Positions 1 through 7,656 of a stretch of 37,737 nucleotides of DNA are shown one piece after another. The notes beneath the pieces were generated by a model that did not search any database, was not told where the DNA came from, and saw only the letters and a program-made list of their open reading frames with translations. Both the position numbers and the translations under genes were made by a program. The stretch spans positions 1 through 37,737 of the forward strand of contig CAYRSN010000014.1 of the NCBI GenBank assembly GCA_964427185.1, in the 5' to 3' direction. The DNA comes from Sulfurivirga sp964427185 (GTDB taxonomy: Bacteria; Pseudomonadota; Gammaproteobacteria; Thiomicrospirales; Thiomicrospiraceae). The number at the start of each line of letters is the position of its first letter. The stretch's first letter is position 1.

Positions 1-52
1 TATTGATTATGTAATTGTAAGGATGATTGCTCTGGATGGATATTTTAAATAT

Positions 53-1273
53 TTAGTTATTTAACTGCAAAGTTTTGAGAATGTTTAATAAAACTTCATC
101 GGAAAGTTCGACAGGGTTGCCCAGCATGGAGCCTGCACGACAACTGGCAACCACTTTTTTACTCACAGCATCATTCAGGCCATATTGCGCCAGTGTGCCG
201 GGGCCAAAGTGCTGGTTCAGAATATCCAGCTGGTCTGGCAGCCGCTGTAGAGCCTGGTGATCTGACAGGGAGTTATCATCGGTAAGCAGGCGGCCAACCT
301 GAGCGTATTTTTTTAAGCTCTGCTGCTGGGTCGGGTTATCGTCGGCTTGCAGGGCTATAAGGTTGGCACGGGTGACCGGTGCGAGCAGTGCCGCGCATAC
401 TTCTCCGTGGGGAGCTGGAATATAAGCTCCGATGGGACCTGCCAGTCCGTGCACGGCGCCTAGCCCAGCGTTGGCGAGAGTGATCCCCGAGAGTGTGGCG
501 GCCAGCATTAGGCGTCCCCACGCATTTTGATCTCCTTTCGTTGCGGCTTCCAGTGCACCATGCCAAAGCTGCATACCGTGCCAGGCAAGCGCATCGGTGA
601 TGGGGGTGGCATTACGCGTGGTATAAGATTCCAACAGCTGTGTGAAGGCATCCATGGCGGTGGCATGCAGTACTTTACGGGGCAGCTCTGGTAAGAAGCT
701 GGGATCCAGCCAGACTTCTTTTGCCACAAGTGCTTCGTGCCGGAAGGATTTTTTAAATTGACCCAGACGGGAGAGCACGGCATTTTTGGTGGTTTCGGAG
801 CCTGTACCTGCAGTCGTCGGAACCGCTAACCAGGGCAGTGCATCGCCTGGATAGGGTTTGCCTGCTCCGACACCTTCTAAGTAGTCCATCACTGAGGTGC
901 GGGAGGGTAATAAACCTGCAATGGCTTTGGCCGTATCCAGCACACTGCCTCCGCCTATACCAATCACCCAGTCGATGGAATCAGAGGTGGCGGCTACAAT
1001 TTTATCGACCAAATCCGGTGAGGGTTCGCCTGAAACTGTATGGATACAGGGGGTCTCCCCCTTTTTTTGTGAATCGAAATTTGAAAAAAAGTGCTGCCCG
1101 AAATCGCTGTTTTTGACACTTTTCGAGACGATAAACAGCGGATTTTGGCTGGTTTTTTGGATGTGAGAAGCCAGTTGGTTGCGAATTCCCCAGCCAAACT
1201 GAAGCCGGGGAAGTGCAGCGAGTGTAAAGGCGGGAAGTTGGTTGGGATCGAAGTGGGGGTAGGCTTTAAACAT
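53..1273 (-). CDS. iron-type alcohol dehydrogenase (Fe-ADH superfamily)
   Basis: A 406-residue protein of the group III (iron-dependent) alcohol dehydrogenase family, expected to be cytosolic and NAD(P)-dependent; the substrate cannot be told. The Rossmann part holds the GGGSVLDTAK nucleotide-binding motif at residues 107-116 and a TAGTGSE motif at 154-160. The metal site aligns with FucO as D208, H275 and H289, but the usual second ligand (His200 in FucO) is Gln212 and the FucO His267 position is Gly279. From memory, a Fe-ADH-like subfamily carries this same DAFTQLLE / VHGLAGP pattern, so I read it as a subfamily trait and not a lesion. The start at 1273 has an AGGAGT ribosome site a few bases upstream, inside the end of rep. 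Only 8 bases separate it from rep, so the two are probably co-transcribed. The family is certain; the substrate is unknown. Confidence 0.88.
   Translation of the reverse strand: MFKAYPHFDPNQLPAFTLAALPRLQFGWGIRNQLASHIQKTSQNPLFIVSKSVKNSDFGQHFFSNFDSQKKGETPCIHTVSGEPSPDLVDKIVAATSDSIDWVIGIGGGSVLDTAKAIAGLLPSRTSVMDYLEGVGAGKPYPGDALPWLAVPTTAGTGSETTKNAVLSRLGQFKKSFRHEALVAKEVWLDPSFLPELPRKVLHATAMDAFTQLLESYTTRNATPITDALAWHGMQLWHGALEAATKGDQNAWGRLMLAATLSGITLANAGLGAVHGLAGPIGAYIPAPHGEVCAALLAPVTRANLIALQADDNPTQQQSLKKYAQVGRLLTDDNSLSDHQALQRLPDQLDILNQHFGPGTLAQYGLNDAVSKKVVASCRAGSMLGNPVELSDEVLLNILKTLQLNN
1049..1068 (+). terminator. terminator-shaped hairpin antisense to the alcohol dehydrogenase gene
   Basis: On the plus strand five G, TCT, five C and seven T follow one another, which is the shape of an intrinsic terminator. 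It lies inside the alcohol dehydrogenase coding region, which runs on the other strand. The same core, AGGGGGTCTCCCCCTTTTT, forms the presumed terminator of dsbD near 23518-23537 on the minus strand. No plus-strand gene ends here, so it would only act on antisense transcripts. It may be coincidence. Confidence 0.3.
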
Positions 1274-1281
1274 GGTTACTC

Positions 1282-3333
1282 CTATGAGGTTTTTTGTGCC
1301 AACATGGCTTTCATGGCGGCGAGGTGGTCTTTGCCACGCGCTTTTTGGGTGGCTTTGTCCACGGGCTGGTCAGGTCTACCTTCCCATTCTATGTGGGCTT
1401 CGGGCAGCTCTTTGAGAAAGCGGCTGGGTTCTGTTGTGGTTTCTTCACCGTAACGGCGGCGTTTTCGCGTGTAGGTGAGAGTGAGGCTGCGTTGGGCTCG
1501 GGTAATGCCTACATAGGCGAGGCGGCGCTCTTCTTCCAGCCCTGGGGATTCCAGGTTTTCTCTGTGTGGCAGGATCTCTTCTTCCATGCCGATCATGAAA
1601 ACATGGGGGAACTCCAGCCCTTTGGCGGCGTGCAGGGTCATCAGGCTGACGGCATTTTGGGATTTTTCTCCCTGTTGTCGGTCGAGGATATCCATCAGGC
1701 TCATATGGGCAATAATCTCTTCGAGAGTGCGCTCCTGCTGATCTTCTTCCCAGGCTTTTTTGATAAGCCGTTCAATCCATAGCAGAAGCTCCCGCATATT
1801 CGCCATGCGTTTTTCAGCCTGGGTAGGGGTGCTGGCGGTTTCCTGCAGCCAGTTGTCATATTCCAGTGTTTCCAGCAAACGGCGGATAAAGTCCAGTACC
1901 TCTTCGCCACGCAGGTTGTCAGCGGTTTTGATCCAGTCGAAGAGCTGCTCACCAAATGTCTGTACCCGTTGCAGGCGGCGGGCATCCAGTACGGTGGTTA
2001 AGCCAAGCTCTTGGGTGGCATAAGCCAGGCTGATGCCGCGGTTTTGGGCATACTGTCCCAGCTTTTGTAAGGTGCCGGCACCGATTTCCCGTCGTGGGGT
2101 ATTCACAATACGCAGAAAGGCGGCATCATCATCCGGGTTGGTGATCAGGCGCAGGTAGGCGAGTACATCTTTGATTTCTGCGCGGTCAAAGAAGCTTTGT
2201 CCACCGGAAAGTTGATAGGGGATGTTCTGTTCCCGCAGAGAGCGTTCGATCAGGCGCGCCTGGTGATTGCTCCGATAAAGTACGGCATAGTCTTCCCAGC
2301 GAGTGTTGTATTTGAACTTATGTACCTGAATTTCGGAAATGACCCGTTCGGTTTCTGTTTGTTCATCCGCGCAGGCGATGATGCGAATAGGCTCTCCCAG
2401 TCCCATTTCTGACCATAGGCGTTTTTCAAACACATGGGGGTTGCGGCTGATCAGGGTATTGGCGGCCTGCAGGATGCGGTTGGTGGAGCGGTAGTTTTGC
2501 TCCAGCTTAATGACTTGAAGGTTTGGAAAGTCCTTGCTGAGCTGCGCCATGTTTTCAGGCTCTGCACCGCGCCAGGCATAGATGGACTGATCATCATCCC
2601 CGACGACCGTAAAGCGTCCTTCGACACCTACCAAGTGTTTGACCAGTGCGTATTGTGCACCGTTGGTATCCTGATATTCATCTACCAGCAGATAGCGTAC
2701 ACGGTTCTGCCAGCGCAGACGAATTTCGGTATCGGTGGCCAGCAGCTGTGCAGGCAGCATGATCAGGTCATCAAAGTCGACTGCATTGTAGGCTTTTAGC
2801 TGCTGCTGGTAGCGCACATACAGTTGAGCGGCAAACTGGTCGGGCTCGTTTTCGGCCTGAGATAGCGCCTGATCAGGCGTGATGAGTCGGTTTTTCCAGC
2901 CGGACAGGCGTGCTTGCAGCTGGTTGAGCAGGTCTTTGTCCAGATCCTGCTTTTTTAATAGCTCCTTGATGAGCTGTTGAGTATCGGCGCTGTCCATAAT
3001 GGTGAAATTGGGTTTCAGGCCGAGCGCTTTGCCTTCTTGGCGCAGGAAATTCAGCCCCAGGGTATGAAAGGTAGAAACATTAAGCCCCTTGGGCGGTGTG
3101 TTCTGCATCAGGGTGCTGACACGCGCTTTCATCTCTTTAGCGGCTTTGTTGGTAAAGGTAACAGCATAAATGTTGCGGGGGTGAAGGCCTTTTTGCTGGA
3201 TTAAATAAGCAATTTTGGTCGTAATCACGCGCGTTTTTCCTGAGCCTGCACCAGCAAGCACCAATAAGGGGCGATCGGCTTCCAGTACGGCGGATTTTTG
3301 TTGTGGATTAAGTGTATTGAGCATGGCGCTCAT
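1282..3333 (-). CDS. rep: ATP-dependent DNA helicase Rep
   Basis: A 683-residue superfamily 1A 3'-5' DNA helicase that helps restart and clear replication forks. The N-terminal ATPase shows Walker A (AGAGSGKTRV, about residues 27-36), the TFTNKAAKEM motif, VDEYQDTN (motif II), GDDDQSIYAWRG (motif III) and LEQNYRST (motif IV). The C-terminal half has MTLHAAKGLEF and VGITRAQ (motifs V and VI). Features that favour Rep over UvrD or PcrA are its length (E. coli Rep has 673 residues) and the GQSFFDRAEIKDVLAYLR segment. The start is not settled: the ATG at 3333 and a second ATG at 3324 are both possible, and neither has a strong ribosome site. It is divergent from the methyltransferase at 3365 with about 30 bases between them, and is followed closely by the alcohol dehydrogenase gene. 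Confidence 0.95.
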   Translation of the reverse strand: MSAMLNTLNPQQKSAVLEADRPLLVLAGAGSGKTRVITTKIAYLIQQKGLHPRNIYAVTFTNKAAKEMKARVSTLMQNTPPKGLNVSTFHTLGLNFLRQEGKALGLKPNFTIMDSADTQQLIKELLKKQDLDKDLLNQLQARLSGWKNRLITPDQALSQAENEPDQFAAQLYVRYQQQLKAYNAVDFDDLIMLPAQLLATDTEIRLRWQNRVRYLLVDEYQDTNGAQYALVKHLVGVEGRFTVVGDDDQSIYAWRGAEPENMAQLSKDFPNLQVIKLEQNYRSTNRILQAANTLISRNPHVFEKRLWSEMGLGEPIRIIACADEQTETERVISEIQVHKFKYNTRWEDYAVLYRSNHQARLIERSLREQNIPYQLSGGQSFFDRAEIKDVLAYLRLITNPDDDAAFLRIVNTPRREIGAGTLQKLGQYAQNRGISLAYATQELGLTTVLDARRLQRVQTFGEQLFDWIKTADNLRGEEVLDFIRRLLETLEYDNWLQETASTPTQAEKRMANMRELLLWIERLIKKAWEEDQQERTLEEIIAHMSLMDILDRQQGEKSQNAVSLMTLHAAKGLEFPHVFMIGMEEEILPHRENLESPGLEEERRLAYVGITRAQRSLTLTYTRKRRRYGEETTTEPSRFLKELPEAHIEWEGRPDQPVDKATQKARGKDHLAAMKAMLAQKTS

Positions 3334-3364
3334 TATAATGAGCTGAAAAATACAGGAAGGATGT

Positions 3365-3955
3365 ATGGATCATAAAACTATTGAAAACTTGAAGCGGGAC
3401 ATTGTGTTTGATGCGGAGTTATGCGGGCATCATTTGACGTTTCACAGTACCTGGGGGTTGTTTAGCCCGCGGCAGATTGACAGTGGCACGGCTTTGCTGC
3501 TGCGTTATCTGACGGTGCGGCCGGATGCGCAGGTATTGGATATCGGTTGTGGGTATGGCCCGCTGGGGCTTGCAATTGCAGCACAGGCACCTGAAGGCGT
3601 GGTGCATATGGTGGATAAGGACTTTGTGGCGGTAGAGTATGCCAATAAAAATGCACAGCTTAATCAACTGCTGCATGCCAAAGCCTACCTTTCCAATGGG
3701 TTGGCTCATGTGCCGGAAGGGCAGATGTTTGATACGGTGGTGTCCAATATTCCTGCCAAGGTAGGTAAGGAGCTGTTAAATATTCTGTTATGGGACAGTT
3801 ACCGGCACTTAACCCCCGGGGGGCAGATGGTGGTGGTGACGATCAATGGCCTGCGTCAGTTCATGAAGCGTAATATGCAGGAGATATTCGGCCACTATGA
3901 AAAGGTTAAGCAGGGGAAGGACTATACCGTATCACGTGCTGTGAAATTGGCATGA
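3365..3955 (+). CDS. class I SAM-dependent methyltransferase, RsmC/MTS-like
   Basis: A 196-residue soluble protein with a single Rossmann-type methyltransferase domain of the small MTS (RsmC/RlmG C-half) family. Motif I is VLDIGCGYGPLG and the acidic end of strand 2 is seen at VDKDFVAVEYA. The position of the catalytic NPPF/NPPI motif of rRNA or DNA N-methyltransferases reads SNIPAK, so the second proline is kept but the motif is changed. Length fits a stand-alone single domain without the duplicated N-terminal half of RsmC. The target (rRNA, protein or a small molecule) cannot be inferred. The start is fixed by an AGGAAGG ribosome site at 3354-3360; an ATG four bases earlier runs straight into a stop. 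The next gene starts about 50 bases later. Confidence 0.85.
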   Translation: MDHKTIENLKRDIVFDAELCGHHLTFHSTWGLFSPRQIDSGTALLLRYLTVRPDAQVLDIGCGYGPLGLAIAAQAPEGVVHMVDKDFVAVEYANKNAQLNQLLHAKAYLSNGLAHVPEGQMFDTVVSNIPAKVGKELLNILLWDSYRHLTPGGQMVVVTINGLRQFMKRNMQEIFGHYEKVKQGKDYTVSRAVKLA

Positions 3956-4005
3956 TAAGTGCTTTCTGGGATTCATAAGCGTATTTGTTGACAGAGGTAA
4001 AACAG

Positions 4006-5127
4006 ATGTTTGGTGGATGTAAAAAAGAACGGGCGCGTATTGCACAGCTTGAGGCGCAAATTGCGGCATTGGAGGCAGAAAACCGGCAGCTGAAGTTGCA
4101 GCAGCAGAGCCAGCCAGAGGGTGTGGTAGCTAATGATGCAGCCCCCGCGGGCAAGGACGTTTCCTCGCAGCTGGGGAAAGCCTATGCGCTGTTTTACCAG
4201 GGTTGCCGAGATTTTCAGGGCAGTTTGAAGGTGCTGGGAGAGTCTTTAAGCGGCGGTAAAAGCGAAATTGTGGAGGCGACGGAAGTCATGAGCCGGCTGC
4301 AGCAGGATATGCGTGAGACGGTGGCTCAGATAACGCAGCTGAGCTCGCAGGCGCAGCAAACGGCAGAAACGGTGGCCGGCCTGGAGCGGCGTGCTGAGGA
4401 AATCGGCGGTATCGTCAGCATGATTGAAGATATTTCTGAGCAGACCAACCTGCTGGCTTTGAATGCAGCAATTGAAGCGGCGCGTGCGGGTGAGCATGGG
4501 CGTGGATTTGCCGTGGTGGCGGATGAGGTGCGCGCTTTGTCCCAGCGGACGGCCAATGCCACATCAGATATTTCAAAGCTGGTAAATGTGATTCAGCAGG
4601 AGGTGCGTACCGCCCGTAACCGTATGAATGAGGTGGCGGAAGAAAGTGAGCGTATTAGCACGCTTAATCGGGCAGCAAACCAGGGTGTGCAGAACGTCCT
4701 TCAGTTGGAAGCCAAACTGGAGAAGCTGATTGCCGCTAATGCATTACGGAGTTTTGTGGCGAATGCAAAAGTAGATCATGCCCTTTACAAAATGGAGCTT
4801 TATCGTGTCTTGATGGGCTTGAAAAAAGCCCCGCAGCCAGAAGCAGTGGATAATCCGCGTACATGCAACTTGGGGCGTTGGTACTACGAAGGGGAGGGGC
4901 ATGCCTGTTACAGCAAGCTTCCCGGGTTTAATGAAATTGAGCCTCTGCATGACCGTTTACACGCTTTAGGGCGAGAGGTATTGTCATATTATGCAGAAGG
5001 GCATCAGGAACAGGCTTTTACTGCACTGATCGAACTGGAAGAGGTCAGCCTGCGCCTTCAGGAGGCGCTTGAGCGGTTAGCTGAAGCAGGCGCACAATCT
5101 GAGAAGGTGTTATGCACCGGCCATTAA
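4006..5127 (+). CDS. soluble methyl-accepting chemotaxis protein with C-terminal CZB domain
   Basis: A cytoplasmic chemoreceptor of 373 residues. The first 35 or so residues form a charged coiled coil (ERARIAQLEAQIAALEAE) and there is no membrane segment. The MCP signalling tip that contacts CheA and CheW is at residues 145-182 (EQTNLLALNAAIEAARAG and after). The C-terminus is a chemoreceptor zinc-binding (CZB) domain with the expected ligands H258, C287 (in TCNLGRWYYEG), H315 and H319. Related soluble CZB receptors such as Helicobacter TlpD respond to oxidative stress and energy state; a similar role is inference. I chose the ATG at 4006 because GAGGT lies seven bases upstream at 3994-3998; an in-frame TTG at 3985 lies upstream of that site. 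Confidence 0.9.
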   Translation: MFGGCKKERARIAQLEAQIAALEAENRQLKLQQQSQPEGVVANDAAPAGKDVSSQLGKAYALFYQGCRDFQGSLKVLGESLSGGKSEIVEATEVMSRLQQDMRETVAQITQLSSQAQQTAETVAGLERRAEEIGGIVSMIEDISEQTNLLALNAAIEAARAGEHGRGFAVVADEVRALSQRTANATSDISKLVNVIQQEVRTARNRMNEVAEESERISTLNRAANQGVQNVLQLEAKLEKLIAANALRSFVANAKVDHALYKMELYRVLMGLKKAPQPEAVDNPRTCNLGRWYYEGEGHACYSKLPGFNEIEPLHDRLHALGREVLSYYAEGHQEQAFTALIELEEVSLRLQEALERLAEAGAQSEKVLCTGH

Positions 5128-5152
5128 ATAAAAGATACGATACATTTATGAC

Positions 5153-5158
5153 TATAAT
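5153..5158 (+). promoter_or_regulatory. possible -10 element for the Tim44-like gene
   Basis: A perfect TATAAT lies 32 bases before the GTG start of the next gene, in the 63-base gap after the chemoreceptor gene. No convincing -35 hexamer is seen at the standard distance, so this is a weak call. Confidence 0.3.
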
Positions 5159-5190
5159 ACAAGAGAATTTTGTTACGAAAGGAGAGTAAA

Positions 5191-6060
5191 GTGCGCTACA
5201 TATGGAGTGTATTGATCGCCATGATGTTTGCAGTATCGGCTGCAGAGGCGGCCAAATTTGGCGGCGGTAAAAGCTTTGGCTATAAAAAGCCCATTCAGTA
5301 TCGTGCTTTGGATCGGCAGACTTCTCCCAAACAGGCTCAGCCAACCAAGCAGGCTGCTCCGGCTGCGGCAGGCCAGCGTAGCAGTGGCATGGGCGGATTA
5401 TTAGGTGGGCTGGTTGCCGGTGGACTGCTGGCGGCGCTGTTTTTTGGCGGTGCATTTGACGGCATGGCACCGGCGGACTGGTTATTGATTGCTTTATTGG
5501 CAGGCGGGTTATGGTTTTTTCTGCGTCACCGTGCGCGCCAGCGGCAGGTGGCGTATGCAGGTGCGCAAACTTCTGAGCAGGAGGGGCTGTCAGGCCAGCT
5601 ACGGGAAAGCCAGAAGCCTTTAAGTGAGGGCATTCAAATCGGTGTAAAGGCGGGGCAGGGAGCTTCCGAGCTTGATCAAGCATCCGCAGCGCTGCCTGCA
5701 GCGCCTACCTGGTTTGATCCAGAAAGCTTTTCAGCGTCTGCCGTAGAAAACTACCTTGCGGTGCAGAGGGCTTGGGACAATGGGGATGTGACTACATTGG
5801 AGAGCTACTGTACGGCAGAGTGCTTTGCGGAGATCGCGGATAAGATTCAGGCCGGTGAGCACCAGACAGAAGTTGAATCAGTGAATGCGGATATTATCGA
5901 CTGGGATTACGACCAGGATCAGTTTATTGTCAGTGTGCGTTTTAGCGGTTTTGTAAAAGAGAACGGGGCACCTGCTCGAGGGTTTACGGAAGTATGGCAT
6001 CTGAGTAAGCCAGTAGATGGGCAAGGCACTTGGAAAATTGCAGGGGTGCAACAGCTGTAA
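5191..6060 (+). CDS. Tim44-like domain membrane protein
   Basis: A 289-residue exported or membrane protein of the bacterial Tim44-like family, whose function in bacteria is not well defined. A signal sequence (RYIWSVLIAMMFAVSAAEA) is followed by a basic, Gln/Ala-rich linker, then two hydrophobic stretches: a Gly-rich one (GGLLGGLVAGGLLAALFF) and DWLLIALLAGGLWFFLRHR, near residues 66-113. The last 110 or so residues (from FSASAVENYLAVQRAWDNGD to the end) form the Tim44-like domain, an NTF2-type cone fold. The GTG at 5191 is chosen because AAGGAGAG lies just upstream and the resulting N-terminus is a clean signal peptide; an in-frame TTG at 5170 has neither. The next gene, a small lipoprotein, starts 13 bases after its stop, so the two are probably one operon. 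Confidence 0.82.
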   Translation: MRYIWSVLIAMMFAVSAAEAAKFGGGKSFGYKKPIQYRALDRQTSPKQAQPTKQAAPAAAGQRSSGMGGLLGGLVAGGLLAALFFGGAFDGMAPADWLLIALLAGGLWFFLRHRARQRQVAYAGAQTSEQEGLSGQLRESQKPLSEGIQIGVKAGQGASELDQASAALPAAPTWFDPESFSASAVENYLAVQRAWDNGDVTTLESYCTAECFAEIADKIQAGEHQTEVESVNADIIDWDYDQDQFIVSVRFSGFVKENGAPARGFTEVWHLSKPVDGQGTWKIAGVQQL

Positions 6061-6073
6061 GGAGTATTTCGGT

Positions 6074-6517
6074 ATGTATCCGTTACTCAAGTTTTTGGCA
6101 GTAGGCATTTTGGCTGTGCTGTTAAGCGCCTGTGGTCAGGAAAAGTTGCAGGTGACCTCCATTGAGTTTGTGGATATTGACCGAGGCTCCGGGCTGTTTG
6201 ATCGAGCTGTACGGATTTGTTTCGATCACCCCATTAAAAGCCGTTACTGGCATCGGGTTGTTTTTATGGCGAAAGATGGGGTGCGCTTTGAGGGGGAAGG
6301 GTGGATTCGGCCTCTGGCAACGGCGAAAGACCCTAAATGTCAGGATAAGGTGATTTACATGTATATCAACAAAAACTCTCCACCCGACAGCCGTACCCTG
6401 ATTCATGACCATATCAAACCGGGTAATGTGGCGCAGGTGCTGATTCAGATTTATCCGGATAAGCCGGAAAATGATAAAGCGGTGCCCATGAGCGAGAAGC
6501 TGTTCAGAGAGCTTTGA
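6074..6517 (+). CDS. small hypothetical lipoprotein
   Basis: A 147-residue protein with a lipoprotein signal: hydrophobic LLKFLAVGILAVLLSAC ending in the lipobox LSAC|G, so the mature protein would begin at Cys19 with a lipid anchor. The residue after the cysteine is Gly followed by Gln, not Asp, which points to the outer membrane. The rest is soluble with no domain I recognise. The start ATG at 6074 sits behind GGAG at 6061-6064, directly after the stop of the Tim44-like gene; an earlier ATG at 6017 lies inside that gene and would ruin the signal. Likely co-transcribed with its neighbour and ended by the terminator at 6543. Confidence 0.75.
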   Translation: MYPLLKFLAVGILAVLLSACGQEKLQVTSIEFVDIDRGSGLFDRAVRICFDHPIKSRYWHRVVFMAKDGVRFEGEGWIRPLATAKDPKCQDKVIYMYINKNSPPDSRTLIHDHIKPGNVAQVLIQIYPDKPENDKAVPMSEKLFREL

Positions 6518-6542
6518 GATCTGTATTAAGTTGTTAATATGC

Positions 6543-6566
6543 AACCCGGCTTGAGCCGGGTTTTTT
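6543..6566 (+). terminator. intrinsic terminator after the lipoprotein gene
   Basis: AACCCGGC and GCCGGGTT form an 8-bp stem around the loop TTGA, with a run of six T. It closes the Tim44-like/lipoprotein transcript 26 bases past the stop codon and lies directly upstream of truD. Confidence 0.85.
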
Positions 6567-6594
6567 ATTGTTTTTGATTGAGAGGACGTATGCC

Positions 6595-7605
6595 ATGTAT
6601 CAATGGCCTTATCCATTCCCACCTGTCGGCCAAGGGTGTTTTAAGCAGGACGAAGCGGATTTTATCGTAGAAGAGCAGCTGCCTTTTTCTTTGAGTGGTG
6701 CCGGAGAGCATTTATGGCTATGGGTGGAAAAGCGGGGGGCTAATACACAGTGGGTGGCGCGCCAGCTGGCACAGGTGGCGGGTGTTTCAGTACGTCATGT
6801 GGGCTATGCTGGGCTTAAAGATCGTCATGCCATCACTCGGCAGTGGTTTAGTTTATGGCTACCCGGAAAACCTGATCCTGATTTTTCCGAAGCCTCAATT
6901 GAGGGGGTACGTATTCTCAAGCAGGTGCGCCACAGTCGCAAGCTACAGGTAGGCGCCTTAAGTCATAATTTATTCCAAGTGCGCTTACGGGCAGTTGTCC
7001 TGGAGAAAAACTGGGAGGAGGTCTTTAGGCGCTTGCGGCAAACAGGTGTGCCTAACTATTTCGGCACCCAGCGTTTTGGACATGGGGGCTGTAATACTGA
7101 GGCTGCCTGGCAGTGGTTTAAGGCAGGCATGCCGCGAGTGAAGCACGCGGAGCGCAGCAGACATTTATCTGTATTGCGAGCCTTGGCATTTAATGATGTG
7201 CTGGCTGCTCGAGTCGAACAAGGGAGCTGGGCACATGCCTTGCCAGGTGAAGTGTTTCAGCTGTCAGGCAGTGAAAAGGTGTTTTTGGATGATGGGGATT
7301 CAGTGCTTGAACAGCGTTTGCAGGAAGGGGATATTCATCCGACGGGGCCTTTAATTGGTGAGCCGAGTGGCGTATCTCCTGTCGGAATGGCGCAAGCACT
7401 TGAGGAGGAGGTATTAAAGGCATATGCATGTTTGCAGCCTTTGTGGCAGGCAGTGCGTATGAAGGCGGCACGGCGCCCGCTGCGTGTGATCCCGCAAAAC
7501 CTGCATTGGCATTTGGAGGCACATGATACATTATTGTTGACATTTGGTTTACCTGCAGGCAGCTATGCGAGTGTACTGGTAGAAAGCGTGGTACGGCTAA
7601 AATAA
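6595..7605 (+). CDS. truD: tRNA pseudouridine(13) synthase TruD
   Basis: A 336-residue enzyme that converts U13 of tRNA-Glu to pseudouridine (E. coli TruD has 349 residues). The TruD signature GYAGLKDRHAITRQWFS is at about residues 75-91; its Asp in KDRHA is the catalytic aspartate. The second conserved block, VPNYFGTQRFG, follows, then the family-specific TRUD insertion and a normal C-terminus. The start at 6595 is chosen because GAGAGGA lies at 6580-6586 with 8 bases spacing; an in-frame TTG at 6568 overlaps the upstream terminator. It is convergent with glnA and shares a terminator with it. Confidence 0.95.
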   Translation: MYQWPYPFPPVGQGCFKQDEADFIVEEQLPFSLSGAGEHLWLWVEKRGANTQWVARQLAQVAGVSVRHVGYAGLKDRHAITRQWFSLWLPGKPDPDFSEASIEGVRILKQVRHSRKLQVGALSHNLFQVRLRAVVLEKNWEEVFRRLRQTGVPNYFGTQRFGHGGCNTEAAWQWFKAGMPRVKHAERSRHLSVLRALAFNDVLAARVEQGSWAHALPGEVFQLSGSEKVFLDDGDSVLEQRLQEGDIHPTGPLIGEPSGVSPVGMAQALEEEVLKAYACLQPLWQAVRMKAARRPLRVIPQNLHWHLEAHDTLLLTFGLPAGSYASVLVESVVRLK

Positions 7606-7633
7606 AAAACCCGGCGCGGTGGCCGGGCTTTTT
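7605..7633. terminator. bidirectional terminator between truD and glnA
   Basis: CCCGGC (7610-7615) pairs with GCCGGG (7622-7627) around a six-base loop, with A-rich sequence on the left and CTTTTT on the right. It can end both truD and glnA, which converge here. Confidence 0.8.
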
Positions 7634-7656
7634 GGCTTTTAAAGCACTGTGACGTA

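Noticed and set aside
1..52. AT-rich palindrome-like stretch at the left edge
   Set aside because: It is too short and simple to call a terminator for the alcohol dehydrogenase gene, and no G/C stem is present.
3985..4005. Upstream TTG start for the soluble chemoreceptor
   Set aside because: The TTG lies before the GAGGT ribosome site; the ATG at 4006 is at the right distance.
5045..5683. 212-codon minus-strand frame across the chemoreceptor end and the Tim44-like gene
   Set aside because: It covers two genes with clear starts, is low-complexity (Pro/His/Gln-rich) and has no recognisable domain.
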